DNA of 36,704 nt from Ruminococcus sp. (GTDB taxonomy: Bacteria; Bacillota; Clostridia; Oscillospirales; Ruminococcaceae). Shown one piece after another: positions 6,747 through 15,902 of this stretch. The stretch is from contig NZ_JAEFAJ010000034.1 in assembly GCF_016287535.1 (NCBI RefSeq), positions 1-36,704 of the forward strand, in the 5' to 3' direction. The notes under the pieces are model-generated. The model was not told where the DNA came from. It searched no databases and saw only the letters and a program-made list of their open reading frames with translations. Within the stretch, counting starts at the first letter, position 1, and each line of letters opens with the position of its first letter. Position numbers and translations under genes: made by a program.

Positions 6747-8855
6747 ATGCTCAGATTCAGTGAATGGATCGTAAAGCACCGTGTACTTATACTTATTATC
6801 GGAGTGCTGCTGCTTGTCCCGTCAGCTCTCGGATATGTGAATACACGAGTGAACTACGATATACTCTCATACCTCCCGAAAGATATAAATACAATGGTGG
6901 GACAGGATATACTCAAAGAGGATTTCGGACAGGGCGGCTTTTCTCTTGTAATGGTGGAGGGCATGAGCGACAGGGACGTTGCGGCGACTGCCGATAGAAT
7001 AAAGGCTGTGGAGCACGTTTCCGACGTTATCTGCTATCAGTCCATGACGGGCTGCACTATTCCCAAGGAAGTCCTTCCCGGAAATATATATGACTTCTTC
7101 AATCACGGCGACAATACCATGATGGCGGTATTCTTCGACGATACCACCTCTGCTGACGGCACTCTTGCGGCAGTGGAGGAAATGAGGAGCATAACCTCGG
7201 AGCAGTGCTTTATAAGCGGTATGTCGGCAATAACCCTCGACATGAAAGATCTCACACAGAGCGAGACCCTTATTTATGCCGTAATAGCGGTGATACTCAC
7301 AAGCATTGTCCTTACAGTCACTATGGATTCCTTCCTGATACCTCTGTTCTTCATGCTGAGCATAGGCTTCGCGGTGGTCTGGAACCTCGGTACGAATATA
7401 CTTCTCGGTGAGATATCCTTTATAACACAGGCGCTTGCGATGGTGCTCCAGCTGGGCGTTACTATGGACTACTCAATATTCCTGTGGCACAGCTACAAGG
7501 AGCAGCAGAAAAACTTCCCGGACAGCAGACAGGAGGCAATGGCACACGCTGTTGCGGCTACCATAACGGCAGTAGTGGGAAGCTCCTTCACAACGATAGC
7601 CGGCTTCCTTGCAATGTGCTTCATGACCTTCACTCTCGGTCTTGATCTCGGACTTGTAATGGCAAAGGGCGTCGTATGCGGAGTTATCGCCTGCGTAACG
7701 GTGCTCCCGGCAATGATACTCATATTTGACAAGCCGATAGAAAAGACCTCTCACAGAGATTTCCTTCCGGCGTTCAGGCGTACATCGTCATTCATAATAA
7801 AGCACTCGTGGGCATTCCTTACGGTTGCCGTAGCTGTGCTGATACCTGCCGTATTCGGCAACAGCCACTACGGGGTATACTACAAGCTTGATAGTACACT
7901 GCCTGCCTATCTCGACAGCGTTAAGGCAAATACAAAGCTTGCCGAGGACTACAATATGAACAGCACACATATCCTCATGTTCGATTCGTCAATGAGCGCC
8001 AGGGACGCAAACAAGATGATGAACGAGATAAAGAGCGTTGACGGAGTGCAGTTCGCTATGGGCTTCAATTCACTGGTGGGCTCGGCTGTTCCTGAGGAGG
8101 TGCTTCCCGCGGAGCTTAAAAGCGTTCTCAAAAGCGACAAATGGCAGCTCATGCTGATAGGCTCGGAGTACGAGGTGGCTTCCGACGAGGTGAACGCTCA
8201 GATAACGGAGCTGAACGATATCGCTTCTGGATACGACAAGGGCAGTATGCTCATAGGTGAAGCTCCCGCGACAAAAGACCTTATAACTATAACCGACAGG
8301 GATTTCAGGATAGTGAATTTCCTTTCAATAGCGGCGATATTCCTTATAATCGCCCTTACCTTCAAGTCGCTGACTCTTCCTGTGATACTGGTATCCGTTA
8401 TAGAGCTTGCGATAATGATAAACCTCGGCACAGCATACTACACCGGCTCAAAGCTGTCATTCATAGCTCCTATAGTCATAGGTACCATACAGCTTGGCGC
8501 GACTGTGGACTACGCCATACTCATGACCACGAGATACCGCACCGAAAGGCACAGCGGCAGGGGCAAAAAGGAATCTGTCAGCATAGCGCTCAGCACTTCC
8601 ATAAAGTCAGTCATCACCTCGGCTCTGGGCTTCTTTGCGGCAACGGTAGGAGTTGCGGTGTACTCGGATATAGGACTTATCTCTGAGCTGTGTATGCTCC
8701 TTGCAAGAGGCGCACTTATCTCGATGGCAGTGGTAATAACAGTGCTGCCGTCCATGTTCATGGTCTTTGACAGGGTGATATGCAGAACAAGCGCGGGATT
8801 TCTCCCTAAGGAAGATACGGGCAAAAAGCACCGTCACATATTCAGAACGGCGTAA
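6747..8855 (+). CDS. MMPL/RND-family membrane transporter
   Basis: A 702-residue protein with the duplicated MMPL layout: one helix, a large extracytoplasmic loop, then a five-helix bundle, repeated once. Helix 1 is about residues 12-32. The two bundles are at about 170-330 and 530-680 and carry LGVTMDYSIFL and LGATVDYAILM, the paired Gly/Asp-Tyr helix-4 motifs of MMPL proteins, with Asp as likely proton-relay residues. ATG 6747 has AGAAAGGA upstream; the longer in-frame start at 6678 lies inside the promoter and is rejected. Expression should be controlled by the divergent TetR. The gene downstream encodes a secreted heptad-repeat protein, probably its partner. Substrate (lipid, surface polymer or drug) is unknown. 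Confidence 0.92.
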   Translation: MLRFSEWIVKHRVLILIIGVLLLVPSALGYVNTRVNYDILSYLPKDINTMVGQDILKEDFGQGGFSLVMVEGMSDRDVAATADRIKAVEHVSDVICYQSMTGCTIPKEVLPGNIYDFFNHGDNTMMAVFFDDTTSADGTLAAVEEMRSITSEQCFISGMSAITLDMKDLTQSETLIYAVIAVILTSIVLTVTMDSFLIPLFFMLSIGFAVVWNLGTNILLGEISFITQALAMVLQLGVTMDYSIFLWHSYKEQQKNFPDSRQEAMAHAVAATITAVVGSSFTTIAGFLAMCFMTFTLGLDLGLVMAKGVVCGVIACVTVLPAMILIFDKPIEKTSHRDFLPAFRRTSSFIIKHSWAFLTVAVAVLIPAVFGNSHYGVYYKLDSTLPAYLDSVKANTKLAEDYNMNSTHILMFDSSMSARDANKMMNEIKSVDGVQFAMGFNSLVGSAVPEEVLPAELKSVLKSDKWQLMLIGSEYEVASDEVNAQITELNDIASGYDKGSMLIGEAPATKDLITITDRDFRIVNFLSIAAIFLIIALTFKSLTLPVILVSVIELAIMINLGTAYYTGSKLSFIAPIVIGTIQLGATVDYAILMTTRYRTERHSGRGKKESVSIALSTSIKSVITSALGFFAATVGVAVYSDIGLISELCMLLARGALISMAVVITVLPSMFMVFDRVICRTSAGFLPKEDTGKKHRHIFRTA

Positions 8856-8994
8856 ACAGAGTTTATACGGGAAATGACCTTTTGGTGGTCGAAGGCTGGC
8901 TGACGTTTGCGGTATAATGTGCAATTGCGAACGTCCGGTTCTCTTAAATCTACACGAAATGTTATTTACTCATTTATATAAAGGAGAGACGGTT

Positions 8995-11709
8995 ATGAAA
9001 AATATCAGTAAAGTAATGGCTGCACTGCTTGCGGTAACGCTTTCCGCAGGCGCGACCGGTTCAATAGCATACGCAAACAGCAGAAACGAAAAGGCTGCTG
9101 CAAAAGCGCCGGAAAGCGAAAAGAAAACAGCTGACGCTGACAGGAGGGATAACGGCGAACGCGCCTCCAAGGACGAAACGGTATACGTTCTCTGCAACAG
9201 CGATTCGTCAGTGAAAAATGTGGTGGTCAGCGACTGGCTCAAAAATTCCCCTGCTCTTGCGAGCCTGTCAGATATATCCGACCTCAGCGATATTGTCAAC
9301 GTAAAGGGCGACGAAGCCTTCAGTATAAGCGGAGATTCCCTTAACTGGAGCGCTGATGGCGATGACATATACTACAAGGGCTATTCAGACAAGGAGCTCC
9401 CCGTGGACGTGACTATGGAGTATTTCCTTGACGGCAAAAAGGTCGAGCCCGGCAGCATAAGGGGCAAAAGCGGTCATCTTGTGATACGCTGGACATATAA
9501 GAACAGGCAGAAGGCCAGCAAGCTTGTAAACGGAAAGGAAATGGAGCTCTATGTGCCCTTCATGGCAGCAAGCGCGGCTGTACTCAGCACGGACAGCTTC
9601 CTGAATGTGGAGGTCACCAACGGAAAGATACTGTCTGACGGCGAAAAGCTCATTGCTGTGGGTATGGCGTTCCCCGGACTTCAGGACAGCATAGACTTCA
9701 GCGGCTTTCAGGGCATAGATGTTGATATACCCGACAGCTTCGAGATATCCGCAGATGTCAGGAACTTTGAGATGAATACCTCCGTTACGGTCGTATCCAA
9801 CGAGATATTCTCAAAGCTCGATATTGACGGCGCTGTAGACCTTGACAGCCTTAAAGCAAAGGTCAGGGAGCTCAGTGACGGAGCCAAAAAGCTCGGAAAC
9901 GGCACGGCTTCCCTCTATGACGGTATAAAGCAGCTCAGCGGCGGCACAGGCGACCTGACGGCAGGTATAGACAGGCTGCTCTCAGGCTCTCTGGAGCTGA
10001 AAAACGGGGCGGCAGAGCTTGATGACGGAGCAAAGAAGCTGACCGACGGCGCAAAGACGCTCTCAGGCTCCACAGGAAAATTCGAGGAGGGACTGGTCAG
10101 CGCAAAGGACGGCTCCGCGAAGCTGTCGGAGGGTCTCGGACAGGTAAGCGGAGGAGCTGTACAGCTCTCCGAGGGTATAGGCAGCGCAAAGAGCGGTTCT
10201 GCGGCTCTTGTTGAGGGCTTAGAAAAGGTAAGCGCAGGGGCGGAGGCACTCAGCGGCGGTATAGACGACGCAAAGAAGGGCTCGGACGCTCTTGAGGCAG
10301 GCTTTGCGCAGGTAAACGAGGGTGCGGCTGCCCTAAAAACAGGAGCAGATACCCTTACAGGCGGCGTGGGAGCTCTTGCGGACGGCAGCAAACAGGTAAA
10401 GGACGGTTCCGCACAGCTCTACACGGGAGCGGCTGCTCTCAGCGAGGGAGCTTCAAGGCTCAGCGAATCTGCGGGACAGGTATCCGCAGGCATAGGCAGC
10501 GTAAAAAGCGGCGCTGACGCTCTTGCAGAGGGTATAACAGGAGCCAAGACAGGTGCCGACAGTCTGACAGCAGGTGCGGCTTCTCTTACTGAGGGAGCTT
10601 CACAGCTCGGCGACGGTATAGCGCTTGCAGGAGCTTCACTGGATACCACCATAGCGGCAAACGAGCAGGCTCTGGCGGCTTTGCAGCTTGTTTATCAGCA
10701 GTCTCCCTCACAGGAGCTTGCTGTAGCTATAGGTACATTGCAGCAGACCATAGAGGGACAGAAGCAGATATCCGCTTCAATGAACGAGGGCGGACAGCTC
10801 AGTGCCGGAGCGGCTTCTCTCAGAGCAGGAGCTGCGCAGCTGGTTGGCGGTCTCGGACAGCTTGGCAGCGGTCTTGAAGCCGCACAGGGCGGCTCGCTTT
10901 CATTGCAGCAGGGACTTGCAAAGCTCGATGAGGGCGGCAGGGCTTTGGCGGCAGGAGCAGGACAGCTTTACGGCTCAACGGAGCAGCTCTCAAAGGGCGC
11001 GGCTGACCTGAGTACAGGCGCGGCTGCTCTTGACAGCGGTATCGGTACGCTCACAGGCGGCAGCAGTAAGCTCACAGGCGGTCTTGATTCTCTCATAAAG
11101 GGTATAGAACAGCTGGGCGGCGGCAGCACTTCCCTGAATGCAGGTCTCGGCAAGCTCTCCGCGGGAGCGCTTGACCTCACAGGCGGTATATATAAGCTGT
11201 CTGACGGCGCGTCAGCTCTCGACAGTGGTCTTGCGCAGCTCTCGCAGGGCTCGCTCACACTGGGCGGAGGTCTCGGACAGCTCACAAGCGGAGCGAAGGA
11301 GCTTGACGGCGGACTTGCACAGCTCTGCGGCGGCAGCACTCAGCTCAGCGGCGGCGCAAAGACGCTGTATGACTCTCTGAAGCTCCTTAGCGGCGGTGCG
11401 GCTAAGCTTTACGGCGGCACAGGTGAGCTTTACAGCGGCATCGGACAGTTAAAGACAGGCGGTACGGCTCTTGCGGACGGCGTGAGCAGACTTGAAAGCG
11501 GTGCAAAGGAGCTCAGAGACGGCATGATAAAATTCAACGACGAGGGTATCTCCGTTATTACAGGAGCAGTCGATGAAAAGCTGCCTCAGCTCGTTGACAA
11601 TCTCAGAGCGCTCAGAGAGGCTTCGAGGGAGTACAACAGCTTCTCCGGTATCTCAGATGACATGGACGGCAGCGTTAAGTTCATCTATCTTGTTGACGGA
11701 ACAAAATAA
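8995..11709 (+). CDS. Secreted Leu-x-x-Gly heptad-repeat protein (YhgE/Pip-type repeats)
   Basis: A 904-residue protein with a signal peptide (about 1-27, ending near SIAYANS). A Lys/Glu-rich segment and a globular N-terminal region run to about residue 280. Residues about 280-870 are almost entirely heptads of the form xxLxxGA or xxLSGGx, for example KLSEGLGQVSGGAVQLSEG. This is the heptad signature known from YhgE/Pip and some MMPL-associated proteins. It predicts a very long helical or coiled rod. One break, around 560-610, contains a repeat-free stretch (TTIAANEQALAALQ). There is no C-terminal transmembrane helix, unlike YhgE. AAGGAGAG precedes the ATG. Its position after the MMPL gene suggests an accessory or periplasm-like adaptor of that exporter (inference). 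Confidence 0.8.
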   Translation: MKNISKVMAALLAVTLSAGATGSIAYANSRNEKAAAKAPESEKKTADADRRDNGERASKDETVYVLCNSDSSVKNVVVSDWLKNSPALASLSDISDLSDIVNVKGDEAFSISGDSLNWSADGDDIYYKGYSDKELPVDVTMEYFLDGKKVEPGSIRGKSGHLVIRWTYKNRQKASKLVNGKEMELYVPFMAASAAVLSTDSFLNVEVTNGKILSDGEKLIAVGMAFPGLQDSIDFSGFQGIDVDIPDSFEISADVRNFEMNTSVTVVSNEIFSKLDIDGAVDLDSLKAKVRELSDGAKKLGNGTASLYDGIKQLSGGTGDLTAGIDRLLSGSLELKNGAAELDDGAKKLTDGAKTLSGSTGKFEEGLVSAKDGSAKLSEGLGQVSGGAVQLSEGIGSAKSGSAALVEGLEKVSAGAEALSGGIDDAKKGSDALEAGFAQVNEGAAALKTGADTLTGGVGALADGSKQVKDGSAQLYTGAAALSEGASRLSESAGQVSAGIGSVKSGADALAEGITGAKTGADSLTAGAASLTEGASQLGDGIALAGASLDTTIAANEQALAALQLVYQQSPSQELAVAIGTLQQTIEGQKQISASMNEGGQLSAGAASLRAGAAQLVGGLGQLGSGLEAAQGGSLSLQQGLAKLDEGGRALAAGAGQLYGSTEQLSKGAADLSTGAAALDSGIGTLTGGSSKLTGGLDSLIKGIEQLGGGSTSLNAGLGKLSAGALDLTGGIYKLSDGASALDSGLAQLSQGSLTLGGGLGQLTSGAKELDGGLAQLCGGSTQLSGGAKTLYDSLKLLSGGAAKLYGGTGELYSGIGQLKTGGTALADGVSRLESGAKELRDGMIKFNDEGISVITGAVDEKLPQLVDNLRALREASREYNSFSGISDDMDGSVKFIYLVDGTK

Positions 11710-11735
11710 TACAGACAGGGGAATTGGAATTTGGA

Positions 11736-11772
11736 AAAAGCGGCGCAGCTGATAGTCAGCTGTGCCGCTTTT
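11736..11772. terminator. Bidirectional terminator
   Basis: A long stem, AAAAGCGGCGCAGCTGA / TCAGCTGTGCCGCTTTT with a TAG loop, sits between the converging heptad-protein and acetyltransferase genes. Confidence 0.85.
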
Positions 11773-11776
11773 GGTT

Positions 11777-12277
11777 TTACTGTTTGGTTATTACCATATT
11801 GCATCTGCCCCACATTTCATTGCCGTAGGGGAATGCGTTTTCTTCTGTGCGCCTTTCGGTAAAGCCGGCGCTCTCATAGCACTTGCGGGCTCTTTCGTTC
11901 ACGGTAAAGACGTTGAGCTGTACAGCGTCCGCTTTCAGTATCTCAAAGCAGTATTTTGCGGCAAGCTGTATCATTTCCCTGCCATAGCCTTTGTCCCGCT
12001 GTGCAGGGTCTATGATAACGAAAGCCAGCATAGCCTCGTTTGTCTCATAGTTTATGGAAACGCATATAAAGCCCACGACCTTTCCGTCGTCGGTAGTCGC
12101 TACAAAGGGGCAGTCTCCGTGTTTTATGTACATATCAGCAAGAAATTCGTCAAAGACATTCTTTTCAAGGGGAAACGGAGCGTGTTTAGCGCTCCACATT
12201 GCATGGGTGCGTTCGTCTGTTACCCAGTCTTTTATTGCGTCGAAGTCGTGGCTTGGTATGTATGGTCTCAGTCTCAT
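11777..12277 (-). CDS. GNAT family N-acetyltransferase
   Basis: A 166-residue single-domain acetyltransferase of the RimJ/RimL-like GNAT type. The acetyl-CoA binding segment is seen as IIDPAQRDKGYGREMIQLAA (motif A, Q/RxxGxG/A-like). It is followed by LNVFTVNERARKCYESAGF (motif B with the NxxA..xYExxGF ending). The target substrate cannot be inferred. The ATG at 12277 is preceded by CGAGGTG. It is a single-gene unit ending at the shared terminator with the heptad-protein gene. Confidence 0.88.
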   Translation of the reverse strand: MRLRPYIPSHDFDAIKDWVTDERTHAMWSAKHAPFPLEKNVFDEFLADMYIKHGDCPFVATTDDGKVVGFICVSINYETNEAMLAFVIIDPAQRDKGYGREMIQLAAKYCFEILKADAVQLNVFTVNERARKCYESAGFTERRTEENAFPYGNEMWGRCNMVITKQ

Positions 12278-12358
12278 GGTAACACCTCGTTATAAATTAG
12301 GAATTCGGAAAGCGGAATTAGGAATTATATGTGTTCGCTGACGCGGACGAATAAAAAT

Positions 12359-12429
12359 GTAGGGGGCGATGTCCACATCGCCCCGCATTGTTGTTTATTT
12401 TTATCGGGCGGATAATATCTGCCCCTACA
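12359..12429. repeat. Modular palindromic repeat cluster, copy 2
   Basis: Starts TGTAGGGG and ends CCCCTACA. It contains a perfect hairpin, GGGGCGATGT-CC-ACATCGCCCC (12363-12384), and the palindromic unit GGGCGGATAATATCTGCCC (in 12404-12428), 24/25 identical to 6493-6517. It abuts the Ca2+-ATPase stop codon and may act as a 3' stem-loop for that mRNA. Confidence 0.7.
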
Positions 12430-12430
12430 A

Positions 12431-15055
12431 TTATTTTTTGTCAGCCGCACGCTGGAAGCACTTTACTATCTCAACGATAGGTACTATGCAGGCACCTGCA
12501 AGGAATGCCCAGAGGTAATTTGCACCTGTGAGAGCTTCAAGTGAGAACATTGTTCTGAGTGAAGGTATGAAAAGTACCGGTATCGTCAGGAGCGCTGAGA
12601 GCGCTATAGCTCCGATAAGAACTATATTCCTGCTCTTCATTGTGAATACTGAGCCCTTTAAGCTCCTCATGTCCCATGCGTGGAGCATTTCACATACGCA
12701 GAGCGTAATGAATGCCATTGTTGTGCCAGCCTCAGGAGAGGTCTGTGCTCCGATGAAGTAGGAAACAAGTGTGAGAACTGCGATCACAGCGCCCTGCCAA
12801 AGCAGATTTATGCCGAGACCGTCAGAGAATATGTGTGAATTGCTGCTTCTTGGCTTGCGTGACATGATACCCTGCTCGGCAGGCTCCATGCCAAGAGCTA
12901 TTGCCGGGAAGCAGTCCGAGATGAGGTTTATCCATAACAGGTGTACAGGACTGAATATGCTCCTGCCCTCACCGATGAAGAATGTAGCCGCAAGTATGCA
13001 GAGCACTTCGCTGAGGTTGCTTGAAAGCAGGAACTGTATAGCCTTGCGGATATTGTCATAGATACGTCTGCCCTCTTCGACAGCGCCTACGATAGTCGCA
13101 AAGTTGTCGTCTGTGAGCACCATGTCCGCTACGTTCTTTGTAACGTCCGTACCTGTGATACCCATACCAACGCCGATATCAGCGCTCTTAATGGAAGGAG
13201 CGTCGTTTACGCCGTCGCCTGTCATAGCTGTGGTCATGCCCTTCTTGCGCCATGCGTTTACTATACGCACCTTGTGTTCGGGCTGAACTCTTGCGTATAC
13301 GCTGTAGTCCTCAACGTGGGCGTTGAACTCGTCATCGGGTATCTTTGAGAGCTCCGCGCCTGTGAGAGCCTGCTGACCCTCGCCCAGTATGCCAAGCTCC
13401 TTGGCGATAGCAACTGCTGTATCCCTGTGGTCGCCTGTTATCATAACAGGACGTATGCCGGCTGTGCGGCAGAGACCTATAGCGTCCTTTACTTCGGGAC
13501 GTACAGGGTCTATCATACCTGTCATGCCTATGTATATAAGGTCGTGTTCAAGTCCCTCAGGCGAAGTATCAGAGGGGAGCTCGTCGTACTCGCGGTAAGC
13601 CGCAAGAAGAACTCTGAGCGCCTGATCCGCCATTTCCTTGTTTCTGCGGAGTATCTCAAGCCTGTCGGACTCTGTCATTATGCGGACGCCGCCCTCCTTG
13701 AACATATGTGTGCAGTTTTTCAGCACCTCGTCGGGAGCGCCCTTTGTGTACTGGATATAGCCGTTATCGGTCCTGTGGACCGTAGACATCATTTTTCTCA
13801 TTGAGTCGAAGGGAGCTTCCGCAACTCTTGGAGTCGCAGCCTCCAGCTCGTACTTTTTAAGTCCGCATTTGTGTGCGTAAGCGACGAGAGCAGCCTCTGT
13901 AGGCTCGCCTGCTACTGTATCGTCGGAGTTGAGCACAGCGTCACAGCAGAGCGCCATAGCCCTTGCAAGGAGCTCCTTGTCCTCTGTGTTCTCACGGACA
14001 ACTGTCATCTTGTTCTGTGTGAGAGTACCTGTCTTGTCGGAGCATATTACCTGTGCGCAGCCGAGAGCCTCAACGGCGGTAAGTCTGCGTATGATAGCTC
14101 CGCGCTTGGACATATTGGTAACGCCTATGGAAAGAACGACTGTAACGACTGCTGCAAGTCCCTCAGGGATAGCAGCGACCGCAAGGCTTACAGCTATCAT
14201 GAAGGAGCTGAGGAAGCCCGGCAGAGTTATCACGCCCTCTTTTACGAGCATCTGCAATACGTTTATTCCGAGTATTATAACGCAGATAACAAGAACCGCG
14301 ATGGAAAGTATCTTACTGAGCTGGTCGAGGCTCTTCTGGAGAGGAGTCTCATCGTCGTCGGCATTTGCGATAGCGCCTGCGATCTTGCCCATTTCGGTCT
14401 CCATGCCTGTTGCGACAACTACAGCCTCAGCACGGCCGTAGGCGATACTGCTTCCCATGTAGAGCATATTCTTTCTGTCGCCGAGAGGCACTTCCTCACC
14501 TGTGAGGATATCGCTGTCCTTTTCCGAGGGAACGCTCTCGCCTGTCAGCGCGGATTCCTCTGCTTTGAGTGCAGCGGCTTCGATTATACGGCAGTCAGCA
14601 GGTACATTGTCGCCTGCCTCAAGAGCAATAACGTCGCCGGGGACGAGTTCCGAACTGGGTATTACTATCATTTCGCCGGAGCGATATACCTTGCTCTGCG
14701 CGGCGCTCATAGCCTGCAGGGCTTCGATAGCGGATTCTGCTTTATTTTCCTGATATACGCCGAGAACTGCGTTTGCGATGACTACGAACATGATTATGAA
14801 CACATCCGCGTCGAGCTTGCCCTCTGAAATGATACCCGTTATGGCAGATATAACAGCTGCCACGATAAGAACGATTATCATAGGGTTCTTGAACTGTTCT
14901 ATGAACCTTGCCAGCAGAGTGGGCTTGGGCGGTTCGTCGAGCTTGTTCTGACCTACCTTTTCAAGACGCTTTGCAGCCTCTTCTGCGGTAAGTCCGGAAG
15001 CTGAGCTTTCAACTTCTTTAAGGACCGATTCAGTGGATTCAAGATAATGTTTCAT
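12431..15055 (-). CDS. P-type Ca2+-transporting ATPase (P2A type)
   Basis: An 874-residue cation pump. Visible motifs in order are the actuator loop TGES, VAAIPEGLAAVVTVVLSIG in helix 4, and the phosphorylation site CSDKTGTLTQNK with Asp340. KGAPD in the nucleotide domain, TGDGVNDAPS in the hinge, and helix 6 NLISDCFPAIALGMEP follow. The helix-4 PEGL and helix-6 N..(S/T)D residues are those of SERCA/PMR1-like Ca2+ pumps, so export of Ca2+ from the cytoplasm is likely. An N-terminal cation-ATPase domain is present. GGAGG lies 6 nt before ATG 15055. Its stop codon abuts a palindromic repeat block. Confidence 0.93.
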   Translation of the reverse strand: MKHYLESTESVLKEVESSASGLTAEEAAKRLEKVGQNKLDEPPKPTLLARFIEQFKNPMIIVLIVAAVISAITGIISEGKLDADVFIIMFVVIANAVLGVYQENKAESAIEALQAMSAAQSKVYRSGEMIVIPSSELVPGDVIALEAGDNVPADCRIIEAAALKAEESALTGESVPSEKDSDILTGEEVPLGDRKNMLYMGSSIAYGRAEAVVVATGMETEMGKIAGAIANADDDETPLQKSLDQLSKILSIAVLVICVIILGINVLQMLVKEGVITLPGFLSSFMIAVSLAVAAIPEGLAAVVTVVLSIGVTNMSKRGAIIRRLTAVEALGCAQVICSDKTGTLTQNKMTVVRENTEDKELLARAMALCCDAVLNSDDTVAGEPTEAALVAYAHKCGLKKYELEAATPRVAEAPFDSMRKMMSTVHRTDNGYIQYTKGAPDEVLKNCTHMFKEGGVRIMTESDRLEILRRNKEMADQALRVLLAAYREYDELPSDTSPEGLEHDLIYIGMTGMIDPVRPEVKDAIGLCRTAGIRPVMITGDHRDTAVAIAKELGILGEGQQALTGAELSKIPDDEFNAHVEDYSVYARVQPEHKVRIVNAWRKKGMTTAMTGDGVNDAPSIKSADIGVGMGITGTDVTKNVADMVLTDDNFATIVGAVEEGRRIYDNIRKAIQFLLSSNLSEVLCILAATFFIGEGRSIFSPVHLLWINLISDCFPAIALGMEPAEQGIMSRKPRSSNSHIFSDGLGINLLWQGAVIAVLTLVSYFIGAQTSPEAGTTMAFITLCVCEMLHAWDMRSLKGSVFTMKSRNIVLIGAIALSALLTIPVLFIPSLRTMFSLEALTGANYLWAFLAGACIVPIVEIVKCFQRAADKK

Positions 15056-15133
15056 GTTTTTCCTCCAATATCCGTTAGCACCGATTTGTTTAATGCAGCG
15101 TATTCCGCATTATCACAGTACTAAACAGATAAT

Positions 15134-15162
15134 ATTTTATCATTTACCGTGAAAAAAGTCAA
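15134..15162 (-). promoter_or_regulatory. Promoter of the Ca2+-ATPase gene
   Basis: On the minus strand, TTGACT (15162-15157), 17-nt spacer, TAAAAT (15139-15134). Confidence 0.65.
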
Positions 15163-15224
15163 GATATTAAAGTGATAAAACTGTGACAGCAGAGTGTGCG
15201 TAAGGTGAAATAGTTTTTATATAC

Positions 15225-15271
15225 AAATAAAAAGCAAAGGAGACCATTCTGACAGGAATGGACTCCTTTGC
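15225..15271 (-). terminator. Strong terminator at the end of the agrD transcription unit
   Basis: On the minus strand a 16-bp stem with one mismatch (GCAAAGGAG.CCATTC / GAATGG.CTCCTTTGC) is followed by TTTTTATTT. Nothing but the agrD unit reads into it. Confidence 0.85.
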
Positions 15272-15902
15272 TCCGGGAGCTGAAGCGGAACTCCCTTTTA
15301 TGAAAAATCACTGTATGATTTACTGCGAAACAAGCAACTGAATGGAAATTCTGAATTGCTATTTTTTCTTTCAAGCGTTTTTTTAGAGATGGTTTTTTTA
15401 AGAGAGATCTGAAAGCGTCATATGTTCATTGTTTGTTCCGATTTAGTATTTCCATACGAATGATCATCATCAAGGTTTTTTGGGGGGGGACGAAAGAGGG
15501 ATCTGCCGGAAAAAGCTCCGGCAGTATTCCACTTCCGCTTTTTTGGATATGATGTATTAGAGAAGATGTGGTTTCGATCAAGCGTTCAGGCTTTATGATC
15601 GCAGCTGCTGGATCATATGCCCGCATTTTAGGTTGGCCGCCAGAAAGTGACTGCGCGATCATTTGTCTGTCCGTCTGATCGTGTGGCAGAAAAATTACAG
15701 CGTCAGTTGGGGAAATTAGTTGGATTAAATGTTACAGTCACTTCATCAGTAATGGTAAGATCATTTGTTTTCAACGTATCAGATAACAAATACGCATCAG
15801 TTAATCGGCATTTCAGTGTTTTTAGTTTTGAGTATTGTTATGGATAGAGGTTAGGCTTTTCTTATGTAAACTATAGTCGTTAAAACTTGCTGATCTTAGT
15901 AG
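15272..15902 (-). other. Unassigned 630-nt region downstream of agrD
   Basis: No recognisable gene. It lies between agrD and a strong minus-strand terminator, so it is probably transcribed with agrD. It contains a CTGCCGGA / TCCGGCAG hairpin (15503-15524), a run of eight G after poly-T near 15480, and short coding-like but interrupted minus-strand stretches. One is a 78-codon frame (15426-15662, SLSGGQPKMRAYDP...). Another, just upstream of it, is a fragment reading LTITDEVTVTFNPTNFPN. The region is more A/T-rich than the flanking genes. Options are a long 3' UTR or regulatory RNA, a decayed gene, or remnants of a mobile element; none can be chosen from sequence alone. Confidence 0.4.

Noticed and set aside
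9856..11520. Dense short repeats that could suggest a CRISPR or minisatellite array
   Set aside because: The repeats are 21-bp-phase heptad codons of a continuous protein; there are no conserved repeats separated by unique spacers.
11762..12295. 177-codon plus-strand frame
   Set aside because: Antisense to the GNAT acetyltransferase and starts inside the terminator stem.
13871..14827. 318-codon plus-strand frame
   Set aside because: Antisense shadow of the Ca2+-ATPase; Cys/Tyr/His-rich composition is typical of such shadows.
15159..15374. 71-codon minus-strand frame downstream of agrD
   Set aside because: It reads through the strong terminator stem at 15234-15271 and lacks a ribosome site.
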